From the NCBI RefSeq assembly GCF_002250115.1, contig NZ_CP019985.1:496001-560000 (forward strand): 64,000 nucleotides of DNA, given 5' to 3'. Under the pieces are notes generated by a model that was not told the origin of the DNA, did no database searches, and worked only from the letters and a program-made list of their open reading frames with translations. Position numbers and translations under genes: made by a program. This DNA is from Shouchella clausii. Lineage in GTDB: Bacteria > Bacillota > Bacilli > Bacillales > Bacillaceae_D. Below are positions 18,976-27,124 of the stretch, piece by piece (within the stretch, counting starts at the first letter, position 1; every line of letters starts with the position of its first letter).

Positions 18976-19132
18976 GTGCACTCCTCCCTTTTCTATCCAT
19001 CATACCAAAGAACAATCCCAAAATGAAAAATGTGAATGTAAATAGCAGAATGTGGTTCTGGCGAAATGGACTATTGCACTCTCGTTTGCTAAGCCGTACA
19101 ATGAAGTGTACATTTTTTTGGGGGTGGTTCCT

Positions 19133-20473
19133 TTGGAGAAAGAACAGCAGTTAAAGCGTACGCTTACGCTGGTACCGCTGCTCGTCATTGGCCTTGCCTA
19201 TATGGACCCGCTAGTCGTCTTTGATACGTACGGCGTGGTCGCGCAACTCACTCAAGGCCATGTAGCAACATCATACTTGTTTACAATCGCAGCACTACTT
19301 TTAACCGCTTATAGCTATGGACGAATGGTTCAAGCCTTTCCAAAAGCGGGCTCAGCGTATACGTATGCGCAACAAAGCATCCATCCAAATGTTGGTTTTG
19401 CTGCTGGTTGGTCTTTGCTTCTTGATTACTTGTTTCTGCCTATGGTCAATTTTGCAATTGGCATGGCTTATTTAAACGCCGCTTTTCCAGAAGTTCCCGC
19501 TTTTATTTGGGTCGTTATTTTAGCAGCGGCGATTACAACCGTCAATATTCTCGGCATACAGTTAACTGCAAATATAACAGGGTTATTCGTCGCGTTCCAA
19601 GTTCTAGTTGCTGCCGTATTTGTTGTTTTTATGATTCGTGGTTTGATGAATGGCTTAGGCACTGGCGAGCTATTATCGCCTGTGCCCTTTTTTAGTGAAA
19701 CATTCGCATTCCAAACCGCTTTTACAGGTGCTTCCATTCTTTGCTTTTCCTTTTTAGGGTTTGATGCGATCTCGACTTTGTCAGAGGAAACGAAGAATCC
19801 AAAAAAAACAGTCCCACTGGCGATTGTACTAGTTGTCTTAATTGGAGGCGCATTGTTTGTAGCCGTTTCTTACTTGCTGCAGCTTGTTTATCCCAATTAC
19901 GATGCTTTCATATCTGCCGAAGCGGCATCTCTGGAAATCGCCCAGTACGTCGGGGGCGCATTTATGCACGCCTTCTTCCTTGCTGGAACAATGGTTGCTG
20001 TGGTCTCATCCTCCATGTCTTCCCATGCCAGTGCTTCAAGGCTGCTATTCGCAATGGGGCGGGATAATACATTGCCTAAGCGCTTTTTCGGCTATGTTCA
20101 TCCGCGTTTTAAAACGCCCACGTTTAACATTGTCCTAATTGGCATTCTTTCCTTAACCGCCATTTTTGGCGAACTGGAAATCATATACTCATTCATTAGT
20201 TTTGGAGCGCTTATTGGTTTTATTAGCGTAAACGCATCAGTCGTGTTCCATTACTATATTCGCGAAAAGCGTCGTTCCCTTAAAGGAACAGTGGCAAATT
20301 TGCTGTTGCCAGCGTTAGGAGCAGCATTTTGCATTTGGTTGCTTTATTCCATTGATAGACACGCATTAACGATCGGCTTTATCTGGACAATACTTGGGCT
20401 TATTTATTTTCTTATACGTCGAAAAACCAGTCCAAATTTCACAGCAGACGCTGCCAACCGCCATAAGGAATGA
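19133..20473 (+). CDS. APC-family permease, PuuP-like putrescine importer
   Basis: This membrane transporter of 446 residues has about twelve helices. Stretches such as SAYTYAQQSI, GWSLLLDYLFLPM, CFSFLGFDA, TLSEET and SRLLFAMGRDN resemble, from memory, E. coli PuuP closely and over the full length. It would import putrescine or a related amine or amino acid by proton symport. The start is TTG 19133, after a GGGGGTGG site; the frame continues upstream without a ribosome site. Confidence 0.78.
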   Translation: MEKEQQLKRTLTLVPLLVIGLAYMDPLVVFDTYGVVAQLTQGHVATSYLFTIAALLLTAYSYGRMVQAFPKAGSAYTYAQQSIHPNVGFAAGWSLLLDYLFLPMVNFAIGMAYLNAAFPEVPAFIWVVILAAAITTVNILGIQLTANITGLFVAFQVLVAAVFVVFMIRGLMNGLGTGELLSPVPFFSETFAFQTAFTGASILCFSFLGFDAISTLSEETKNPKKTVPLAIVLVVLIGGALFVAVSYLLQLVYPNYDAFISAEAASLEIAQYVGGAFMHAFFLAGTMVAVVSSSMSSHASASRLLFAMGRDNTLPKRFFGYVHPRFKTPTFNIVLIGILSLTAIFGELEIIYSFISFGALIGFISVNASVVFHYYIREKRRSLKGTVANLLLPALGAAFCIWLLYSIDRHALTIGFIWTILGLIYFLIRRKTSPNFTADAANRHKE

Positions 20474-20589
20474 ACTGGGGAATTTCCCCTAGCCTGCTAG
20501 TTCTATAAGGCGATCGCCTCGCTTGCCTTTCCGCCAGTCTGGTTTGTACCATAAACGGAAAGAGTTAGCGTCTGGAAGGGGGGCATTTT

Positions 20590-21192
20590 GTGCGGGCATT
20601 TTTACGATTGCTGCTGTTTTTGGTGATCTGCATCGGCCTTGTTTTCATTGCTGGCTTTGTCTCAAGAACAGGTTGGTTCAACGGTTTGTTTCAACCTTCT
20701 CTTACGGCAACAAACAATACAGAAGTCAAAATAGAAGAGATTGTCCCTGCAGACGGGCTTCACCCAGTTGTAGCTGACTATACGGAAAAGTTGATTGAAG
20801 AAGCAGGGGCAATTGGTATCTCGATCCTGATTACAGACGGTTACCGCACTCCCGAAGAACAAGATCGCCTCTACCAAAAAGGACGCGACCAAAATGGGCG
20901 TATTGTCACGAATGCAAAAGGCGGTCAGTCTTACCACAATTTTGGCCTTGCTATTGACTTCGCCCTTTTAGATGAGGACGGCGAACCTTTATGGGACATC
21001 GCTTATGACGGCAACAAAAACGGCGAACTGGATTGGTTTGAAGTCGCAGAATTGGCGAAAGAACTTGGTTTTGAATGGGGAGGAGATTGGGCAAATTTCA
21101 CCGATTACCCACACTTGCAAATGACATTCGGCTATTCAATTGAAGAATTGCAACATGCCCAAATTGAGTTTGAAGAAAGCGAGCTTCCTTAA
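20590..21192 (+). CDS. M15 peptidase, CwlK-like cell-wall L-alanyl-D-glutamate peptidase
   Basis: This is a 200-residue zinc peptidase with an N-terminal membrane anchor or signal segment (residues 4-25). The M15C zinc motif is clear: SYHNFGLAIDF supplies His and Asp, and the last His is in DYPHLQMTF. CwlK cuts the L-Ala-D-Glu bond of peptidoglycan. GTG 20590 follows GGAAGGGGGG. The stop codon is inside its terminator. Confidence 0.85.
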   Translation: MRAFLRLLLFLVICIGLVFIAGFVSRTGWFNGLFQPSLTATNNTEVKIEEIVPADGLHPVVADYTEKLIEEAGAIGISILITDGYRTPEEQDRLYQKGRDQNGRIVTNAKGGQSYHNFGLAIDFALLDEDGEPLWDIAYDGNKNGELDWFEVAELAKELGFEWGGDWANFTDYPHLQMTFGYSIEELQHAQIEFEESELP

Positions 21193-21214
21193 CGTAAAGG
21201 ATCTCGCTTTTTTT
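21176..21214 (+). terminator. Terminator of the M15 peptidase gene
   Basis: The 8-bp stem AAAGCGAG/CTCGCTTT is followed by a T-run; it contains the stop codon in its loop. Confidence 0.8.
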
Positions 21215-21357
21215 GAATACACTCTTAGTTAGGCTGATTATTTTCACTCAATTTGCAGGAATTTAAATATTATTGGCGAATAAAGTATATATAAAATTAA
21301 ACATTTTGCTTCTTATAAATAGGTTAACGATACTTATACAAAGTGGGTTGATGAAAC

Positions 21358-22617
21358 GTGGAGTTAGGCAAAACAATCAAATACTACCGAATTAAGCATA
21401 ATATGACACAGGCAGAACTCGCTGATGGTATTTGCTCCATTCCACACCTTAGCAAAATTGAAAACAACATCTATAAGGCCAACCATGCTACAGCTTCCCT
21501 CTTGCTTGACCGGCTTGGCGTCAATATAGAAGATGAATATGCCCAACACAACGAGATTAAGCAGTCGCTGGAAGCCTTTATTGAAGCGATACAATTTGTG
21601 GATGTACAGGAAGCAAAACGGATTCAAAAAATATTAGTCGAGAAGGAATTTATCATTGCCCGAACGGATTACATTAATACGTACCATTTATACATGATGC
21701 GCTACCACTTGATGAACGGAGCGAACCACCTTGCCCAAGAACAGCGAGCCATCTTAGATAAAAACCGCACGAATTTGTCCGCGATCGAAGAACTGTCTTA
21801 CCGTCTGTTCAATGGCATCCTCCTAGTAAACCGCAACCGCTTAAAGGAAGCAAAAGAAATTTTGCTTGACTTGCAAAGTGAAGACTATTCTTCCAAATAC
21901 ATTTTTGTCCGTGAAGTCGCTTTCGTGCTTGCACAGTGTTTTACACAGCTAAATGAGCCGGAAAAAGCAATCATTTATGCAAAAGAGGCGCTTCAAATTT
22001 TTAAGCAAGAGGACAATTACATTCGCGCTTTTCACACGCAAATGTTGCTAGGGGTCAATTATACACAAATGAATATGACAGAGGAATCCCTTCGCCTCTA
22101 TAAAATCCTTTTGCGAAACACACGCTTGTTTAGCCGCGACACGCTCTATTACCAAGCAATGTACAATTACGGCGTCTTGCTTAAAAAAATTGGCAACTAT
22201 GAACAAAGCCATGAATGTTTTACGAAATGCAGCGCTTATTACGACAAAGACAGCCAAAATTACGTATTCAGCCTTCTCGCAGACATCGAAGTTCTCTTCC
22301 AGTTGAAAACGGACAAAAAACAAATTGAATCAAAATTAAATGAAATTATTGAAATTAGTGCAAAACGTGGGTACAAACGCTCTGAGCTTCAAGCCCGCTA
22401 CTATGCGCACCGCTTAAAAGCCGACGATGCGATGTACAACTTTATCGAACAGGAACTGCTCCCTCATCTCGATAAGCTTGATAATAAAGAAGAACCAGTC
22501 CACTATGCAATTGAGCTGGCGCAATGGTACCAGAAAAACGGAGAGTACGAAAAAGCAAACGAATACTTAAATAAATATGCCATGAAAGTCAAAAGACGTG
22601 AATTTTCCATTGTATAG
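21358..22617 (+). CDS. RRNPP-type (NprR/PlcR-like) TPR transcriptional regulator
   Basis: This is a 419-residue cytoplasmic protein. Residues 5-60 form an XRE helix-turn-helix (MTQAELADG, HLSKIENN); the remainder is helical with at least five TPR repeats (for example FVLAQCFTQLNEPEKAIIYA, MYNYGVLLKKIGNYEQSHEC). Length and layout fit NprR/PlcR regulators, which bind secreted, re-imported peptides. It is convergent with the subtilisin gene, and NprR/PlcR proteins control exoproteases, so regulating that gene is a fair guess. No pheromone ORF is visible downstream. Start GTG 21358 has only a moderate ribosome site. Confidence 0.75.
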   Translation: MELGKTIKYYRIKHNMTQAELADGICSIPHLSKIENNIYKANHATASLLLDRLGVNIEDEYAQHNEIKQSLEAFIEAIQFVDVQEAKRIQKILVEKEFIIARTDYINTYHLYMMRYHLMNGANHLAQEQRAILDKNRTNLSAIEELSYRLFNGILLVNRNRLKEAKEILLDLQSEDYSSKYIFVREVAFVLAQCFTQLNEPEKAIIYAKEALQIFKQEDNYIRAFHTQMLLGVNYTQMNMTEESLRLYKILLRNTRLFSRDTLYYQAMYNYGVLLKKIGNYEQSHECFTKCSAYYDKDSQNYVFSLLADIEVLFQLKTDKKQIESKLNEIIEISAKRGYKRSELQARYYAHRLKADDAMYNFIEQELLPHLDKLDNKEEPVHYAIELAQWYQKNGEYEKANEYLNKYAMKVKRREFSIV

Positions 22618-22629
22618 CGATAAGACCTG

Positions 22630-22671
22630 CGAGCGTAAAGAGCTTTAAACAGCCCTTTACGCTCGATTTTT
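22630..22671 (+). terminator. Terminator of the TPR regulator gene
   Basis: The 11-bp stem CGAGCGTAAAG/CTTTACGCTCG is followed by ATTTTT. The hairpin is bracketed by the direct repeat GACCTGCGA at 22624-22632 and 22674-22682. Confidence 0.85.
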
Positions 22672-22708
22672 GAGACCTGCGATCTGTTCTCTTTTTCGAT
22701 TCATACAC

Positions 22709-22747
22709 AAAAAAACGCTGTGCCCTTTAACCGCACAGCGTTTTTTT
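22709..22747. terminator. Bidirectional terminator of the subtilisin gene
   Basis: A stem of ACGCTGTGC with its complement is flanked by seven As on the left and seven Ts on the right, and lies just after the subtilisin stop. Confidence 0.9.
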
Positions 22748-22752
22748 ATTGA

Positions 22753-23895
22753 TTAGCGTGTTGCCGCTTCTGCATTGACAAGTCCGCTTCCATACAAGTT
22801 CGTGCTTCCTAAGCTCGTTGCCGTATTCTTTAGATGATTGCGGATTTGTACATTGGACCAAGATGGGTTCTTTTGTTTAACAAGGGCTGCTGCACCTGCA
22901 ACATGAGGAGTAGCCATCGATGTACCGTTTAAGCTGGCATACGTTGAACCTGGGTATGTGCTCTGCACGTTTACACCTGGTGCGACAATGTCAAGCCCTG
23001 CGCCATACTGTGAAAAGCTGGCGCGGTTGTTGTTTTGGTCAGTAGCTCCGACTGCCATTGCGTTCGCATAACGGGCCGGATAGCTGATTGAGCCTGCACC
23101 TGAATTCCCAGATGCCGCTACAACAAGAACGCCTCTAGAAGTCGCGCTATTAACAGCTTGCTCAAGTGTGGCACTTGGCGAAGGGCTTCCTAAACTCAAA
23201 TTAGCAACGTGCATGCCATTGTTCCCTGCCCATTCCAATCCTTGGGCAATCGAGCTGACCGAACCTGAACCGCTCGCCCCTAATACTTTAACAGCGTATA
23301 GTTCCGCGCTCGGCGCTACGCCAAGAACGCCAATCGAATTGTTTAAAGCAGCAATCGTCCCGGCCACATGCGTGCCATGCCCATTCCCATCTTGAGTGGA
23401 TGGTTCCCCTGGTACAAAGCTAGCGCCACCACGAATATTTAAGTCTGGATGAGTGGAAATACCTGTATCGAGGACAGCAACTTTTACACCAGAACCTGTC
23501 AATCCACGGTTATGGGCAGCTGGGGCTTGCACACGGCTAATTCCCCATGGCACTGATTGCGCCATTGTCGTTACTTCTGCATCCTCTTCAATATAAGAAA
23601 TCGCTGGATCGAGTTCAAGCGCGTCCACATCTTCTGGGCTTAACTCAACGGATAAAACAGGAATCGTTTCAAATTCATGAAGCAATTCAATTTCGACTTC
23701 CTCTTCCTCAGAGAGAATGGCGACCTCGTCATTTGCCTCTACTTGTTCTACAAACTCACTGACAGCTTCCTGCTCATTAAAGCCAATTAAATATTTTTCT
23801 TTTGCTTCTTCAGCAGCCGATGCGATCGATGAACTAAAAGCAACAGAAATGAGTAGTGCGGTGCTTGCGACAATTTTCCCCAACGGTTTCTTCAT
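22753..23895 (-). CDS. aprE: High-alkaline subtilisin precursor (Savinase/M-protease type)
   Basis: This secreted serine protease has 380 residues: a signal peptide (about 1-27), an inhibitor I9 propeptide to 111, then mature enzyme starting AQSVPWGIS, 269 residues. The triad is Asp143 (VLDTG), His173 (HGTHVAG) and Ser326 (GTSMATPH), i.e. 32, 62 and 215 in linear mature numbering. The mature chain looks like Savinase from memory. The propeptide is rich in Glu, as in alkaliphile enzymes. ATG follows GAGGAGGG. A stem-loop sits just upstream in the leader. Confidence 0.96.
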   Translation of the reverse strand: MKKPLGKIVASTALLISVAFSSSIASAAEEAKEKYLIGFNEQEAVSEFVEQVEANDEVAILSEEEEVEIELLHEFETIPVLSVELSPEDVDALELDPAISYIEEDAEVTTMAQSVPWGISRVQAPAAHNRGLTGSGVKVAVLDTGISTHPDLNIRGGASFVPGEPSTQDGNGHGTHVAGTIAALNNSIGVLGVAPSAELYAVKVLGASGSGSVSSIAQGLEWAGNNGMHVANLSLGSPSPSATLEQAVNSATSRGVLVVAASGNSGAGSISYPARYANAMAVGATDQNNNRASFSQYGAGLDIVAPGVNVQSTYPGSTYASLNGTSMATPHVAGAAALVKQKNPSWSNVQIRNHLKNTATSLGSTNLYGSGLVNAEAATR

Positions 23896-23916
23896 TCGGT
23901 TCCCTCCTCATTTTTA

Positions 23917-23938
23917 TACCAACTTGTCCAAGCTGGTA
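23917..23938 (-). promoter_or_regulatory. Inverted repeat / 5' stem-loop in the subtilisin leader
   Basis: TACCAACTTG, two bases, CAAGCTGGTA: ten-base arms with one mismatch, ending 6 bases before the GAGGAGGG ribosome site. A TACGTT hexamer at 23949-23954 could be the -10, placing the transcript start at or near the stem. B. subtilis aprE mRNA is stabilised by such a 5' hairpin; an operator is the alternative. Confidence 0.5.
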
Positions 23939-24071
23939 GTTTAAACGTATCAAAGTTAGAAAGATTTGCCTATTGGGAAACAAATATTAACGTTAAGTTA
24001 ACTGAATCTTCTCACTTCGTTTTTGATTAAAACGGTTTCAAGTGGGGAAAGCTACAAATAAAAGGAGGTTG

Positions 24072-24221
24072 ATGGGTATGGAAACTGTCCACAAACCAGC
24101 CAGTACAGAACGAAAAAGACTGCGCTTAAATACGCGGCTTTCTAAACATATTCTCACTTACAGCGACTGGTACGACTCGGCGACAATTGAACGTGCGAAA
24201 ACGGATTTAAAAAACGCGTAA
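24072..24221 (+). CDS. Small basic ORF of 49 residues, unknown function
   Basis: I do not recognise this gene. An AAAGGAGG site precedes two in-frame ATGs, 24072 (3 bases away) and 24078 (9 bases away, more likely). The product is hydrophilic and basic in its first half (ERKRLRLNTRLSKH), with no signal peptide or membrane segment, so it is not an obvious exported pheromone. It lies divergent from the subtilisin gene and convergent with hflX. The good ribosome site and downstream hairpin are the only support. Confidence 0.5.
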   Translation: MGMETVHKPASTERKRLRLNTRLSKHILTYSDWYDSATIERAKTDLKNA

Positions 24222-24284
24222 CAGGCAAGATGATCTTTGTCGTAAAACAGCGAAACAAGTGTTCATCTGTCTACCATAGTCGCC

Positions 24285-24324
24285 AAAAAGCCATTTGAAC
24301 AAGAAGCATTCAAATGGCTTTTTT
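24285..24324. terminator. Bidirectional terminator between the small ORF and hflX
   Basis: The stem AAAGCCATTTGA and its complement has an A-run before it and a T-run after it. Confidence 0.85.
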
Positions 24325-24326
24325 CA

Positions 24327-25601
24327 TTATCGTTCTTTTGAAACACAGTAGCTTTCAACCCGTTTTAAGTCTCGTTCATGCAAATCGGCAACGATATGCC
24401 AGCCGTCCTCCTCAGCACGCTGTGTGTGGACATGGGCATGGTTGTTTAAATAAGCAGCCGCCTCCCCGTCACGATAAGGAATGATGAACAGATGTTTTTC
24501 AAAATCTTGAAAAACATAGCTTGCTATTTTCTGTGCTAATAAATCAAGCCCTTGTTTAGCCTTAGCTGATATAAACAGCTCGTCGCCATGCGCTTGAGGA
24601 AACGCGTCTTTCACTTGATCCATTTTGTTGTAAACATAAATCATCGGGCGATCGATTTCCATTGCCTGGAGTGTTTCATTTGTCGTCTTTGCCATTTCGC
24701 GATGGCGTTCATTTGAATAATCGACGACATGCAGTAGCAAATCGGCTTCCCGAGCTTCTTCCAATGTTGAGCGGAATGCTTTAACGAGGTGTGTTGGCAA
24801 TTTAGAGACAAAGCCAACCGTATCCGCCAATAAAACAGAATGGTTTTTGTCAAGTTCCACTTTACGCACAGACGTATCAAGAGTGGCAAACAACATATCT
24901 TTTTCCAACACTCGCTTTTCCTCGGCATCGTCCAACAGCGCATTCAGCAGCGAAGATTTCCCTGCATTTGTATAGCCAACTAAGGCAACGACCGGCATCG
25001 CTTGTTTTTTCCGGCGTTTGCGCTGTAACTCGCGTCGTTTGACAACGTCTTCCAGCTCTTTTTCCAACGCATGAATACGTGTTTCAATTTTACGACGATC
25101 GAGCTCCAACTTTGTTTCCCCGGCGCCGCGGTTGGCCAAGCCAGTGCCGCTGCCGCCTTGCCTGCTTAATGAAGCGCGCATGCCGACGAGCCTTGGCAAC
25201 AAATAGCGGAGCCGCGCCATTTCTACTTGGAGTTGAGCTTCTTTCGTCTTCGCCCTTTCGCCAAAAATATCTAAAATCAACATGGTCCGATCATAAACGG
25301 TTACTTCCAGCAATTTTTCAAGATTGCGGATTTGTGAAGGTGAGAGCTCGTCATTAAACACGACGAGCGTAGCCCCAAGCGATTCACACATCATGGAAAG
25401 CTCAGACGCTTTGCCAGCACCAATATACGTCGCTTGATTTGGTACAGGCAGCTTTTGTGTGAGCTGTCCGACAACCTGCAAATCAAGCGCATCGGCCAAA
25501 TTGTTCAATTCTTCCATCGAATAGTGGAAATCCGTGTCTTTTTGCAACTCCACACCAACAATAATCGTTGGTTGTGTCGTTTGTCTCAATTGTTCATGCA
25601 T
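24327..25601 (-). CDS. hflX: Ribosome-splitting GTPase HflX
   Basis: This 424-residue GTPase has the HflX N-terminal domain (to about 190, with the glycine-rich SRQGGSGTGLANRGAGE linker) and a G domain: G1 GYTNAGKSS, G3 DTVGF, G4 NKMD. HflX splits stalled 70S ribosomes during stress, and some homologues confer macrolide/lincosamide resistance. ATG 25601 follows TGGAGGA. It has its own promoter about 235 bases upstream and a leader with a short ORF (see 25767-25805). Confidence 0.93.
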   Translation of the reverse strand: MHEQLRQTTQPTIIVGVELQKDTDFHYSMEELNNLADALDLQVVGQLTQKLPVPNQATYIGAGKASELSMMCESLGATLVVFNDELSPSQIRNLEKLLEVTVYDRTMLILDIFGERAKTKEAQLQVEMARLRYLLPRLVGMRASLSRQGGSGTGLANRGAGETKLELDRRKIETRIHALEKELEDVVKRRELQRKRRKKQAMPVVALVGYTNAGKSSLLNALLDDAEEKRVLEKDMLFATLDTSVRKVELDKNHSVLLADTVGFVSKLPTHLVKAFRSTLEEAREADLLLHVVDYSNERHREMAKTTNETLQAMEIDRPMIYVYNKMDQVKDAFPQAHGDELFISAKAKQGLDLLAQKIASYVFQDFEKHLFIIPYRDGEAAAYLNNHAHVHTQRAEEDGWHIVADLHERDLKRVESYCVSKER

Positions 25602-25766
25602 ATAATAAATCCTCCAGTTGTTATGTCTATTTTGATTCTACTAGGCATAACAAAATACACACGCCTAAAAAGCCTGTGTGGGCAAACAAGGGTATTTAAT
25701 TTAAGGTTCGGCCTTCATTACTTAGACGCACCTTTCCCGTTTACACTGGTACACAGCTAGCAGTAT

Positions 25767-25805
25767 TCAGTTAGCGGCCTTGGCAATCGTCTTTGTAATG
25801 ATCAT
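25767..25805 (-). CDS. Putative 12-residue leader peptide upstream of hflX
   Basis: ATG to TGA encodes MIITKTIAKAAN. A strong GGGAGG site lies eight to thirteen bases upstream, and a promoter (25836-25864) about 30 bases before the ATG. The hflX start is about 165 bases farther on, and an imperfect stem (CACAC/GTGTG, followed by TATTTTGTT) occurs between. This resembles ribosome-mediated attenuation leaders. No conservation data are available, so it may be a chance ORF. Confidence 0.4.
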   Translation of the reverse strand: MIITKTIAKAAN

Positions 25806-25835
25806 GATAAAAACCTCCCTTAAGATAACACATGT

Positions 25836-25864
25836 ATCGTACCAGACTGATCGCCAAAACGCAA
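25836..25864 (-). promoter_or_regulatory. Sigma-A-type promoter for the hflX leader
   Basis: On the minus strand TTGCGT, 17 bases, TACGAT. It lies in the last bases between the hydrolase gene and the leader ORF. Confidence 0.5.
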
Positions 25865-25879
25865 CGGCGTGGCACAGCT

Positions 25880-26770
25880 TCACACTGGCCAAAGCCGCTT
25901 TTTTTGTTTTTGTAAATGCTCAAGCATGAGATGATTCACGATTTCAGGATGCTCATGGTGGAGCCAATGGGTAGCTCCATCTACTAACACAGCATCGCCA
26001 TTGCTGCACCTTTTCAAGCTTGCTTGCGCGAGCGCTTTTCCTAAAAACAGGTCATTCGCTCCCCAAATGATCCTTGTCGGCACAGAGACCGGCAGATCAA
26101 GCTCGGTCTTCCTGTCTAACCCTTGGAAACGGACGGCACGATACCAATTAAGCATTCCTTTCAGCGCTCCTGGCTGCCGCCAAGCTGTTTTATAGTGGCG
26201 CAATTCCGCCTTTGTAAAAGCCCGCTCATTGGCTGTTTTCGTCATTCCAGCTTCCAAGTAGGCAAAATCCCTGGCGGCAAGCAGCTTTTCTGGGGCATAG
26301 GGCACTTGGAAAAACAGCATATATGCGCTGCGGAACAGCTGCAATGGCCGCTTCATTAAAGCAACACGCATATCGGCTGGATGGGGAATATTAATAGCGA
26401 CAAGCTTTTTCACAACTTCTGGCTTCGAGGCAGCTAGATGCCAAGCAACCGCCCCTCCCCAATCATGACCGATTAAATAAGCCTGTTTCCGCCCAAACGC
26501 TTTAATAAACGCTACACAGTCATCACGAAGGACATCGAGCGTGTAAGCTTTGATGTCTCTAGGCTTATCGGACTGGTTATAGCCACGCTGGTCTGGCACA
26601 ATGACGCGGTATCCTGCTCTTGCCAATGCATTGATTTGGTGGCGAAATCCATACCAAAACTCAGGAAATCCATGCAGCAAAAGGACCAGTTCTCCATCTT
26701 CTTGTCCAGCGGAGACGATGTGAAACGTGTGGCCCCCTGTTTCAACGATGTGATGTTTGTATTTTTCCAA
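25880..26770 (-). CDS. Alpha/beta hydrolase, epoxide-hydrolase-like (YfhM type)
   Basis: This 296-residue cytoplasmic enzyme has the oxyanion-hole motif HGFPEFWY (near 34), the nucleophile elbow GHDWGG (Asp near 101), a late acid in WGANDLF and His in GATHWLHHE. An Asp nucleophile with HGFPE is characteristic of epoxide hydrolases and haloalkane dehalogenases; substrate unknown. The start is TTG 26770 after AGAAAGGTG. Confidence 0.8.
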   Translation of the reverse strand: MEKYKHHIVETGGHTFHIVSAGQEDGELVLLLHGFPEFWYGFRHQINALARAGYRVIVPDQRGYNQSDKPRDIKAYTLDVLRDDCVAFIKAFGRKQAYLIGHDWGGAVAWHLAASKPEVVKKLVAINIPHPADMRVALMKRPLQLFRSAYMLFFQVPYAPEKLLAARDFAYLEAGMTKTANERAFTKAELRHYKTAWRQPGALKGMLNWYRAVRFQGLDRKTELDLPVSVPTRIIWGANDLFLGKALAQASLKRCSNGDAVLVDGATHWLHHEHPEIVNHLMLEHLQKQKKRLWPV

Positions 26771-26855
26771 CCTGAATCACACCTTTCTCTTATAGTTCAT
26801 GTTTACCCAAGTGCAGGCTTATTCATGCCCTGCCCATTCTATTTTTTAAAAAGGC

Positions 26856-26885
26856 TTGACGTTTCTATTAATCTTCACGTATACT
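26856..26885 (+). promoter_or_regulatory. Promoter of the Mn-riboswitch transcript
   Basis: TTGACG, 18 bases, TATACT: a near-consensus sigma-A promoter placed about 20-25 bases before the riboswitch. Confidence 0.8.
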
Positions 26886-26909
26886 AACGTTAATTGCATA
26901 ACATTCCTT

Positions 26910-27055
26910 CAAAGGGGAGTAGCTGCAAGTTATTTACATAACTTGAACCAAAGTCGTCATTACGTGGATTTCCACCGGCTTTGTTGTTGGCATGATACAT
27001 AAATGTCTAGCAAGACCTTTGCCTCGTTTTTAAAACCAAGGCAGAGGTCTTTTTT
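26910..27055 (+). promoter_or_regulatory. yybP-ykoY manganese riboswitch with terminator
   Basis: The conserved AAAGGGGAGTAGC box, the central CGTCATTACG/GGCATGATAC region and the closing CAAGACCTTTGCC strand fit the yybP-ykoY class. The last strand also forms the 5' arm of a terminator (27012-27024 with 27039-27051, then six Ts). Mn2+ binding would sequester this strand and allow read-through, so expression of the TerC-family gene downstream should rise with manganese. Confidence 0.88.
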
Positions 27056-27124
27056 GTGCATTTTTCCTCTCTTTGGTGAAAACGAGCTGGAGTGGACATT
27101 AACTAAAGAGAGGCGAGTGGAGCG

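Noticed and set aside
25434-25760. Plus-strand open frame overlapping the hflX start and leader
   Set aside because: No ribosome site, antisense to conserved HflX sequence, and unlikely composition.
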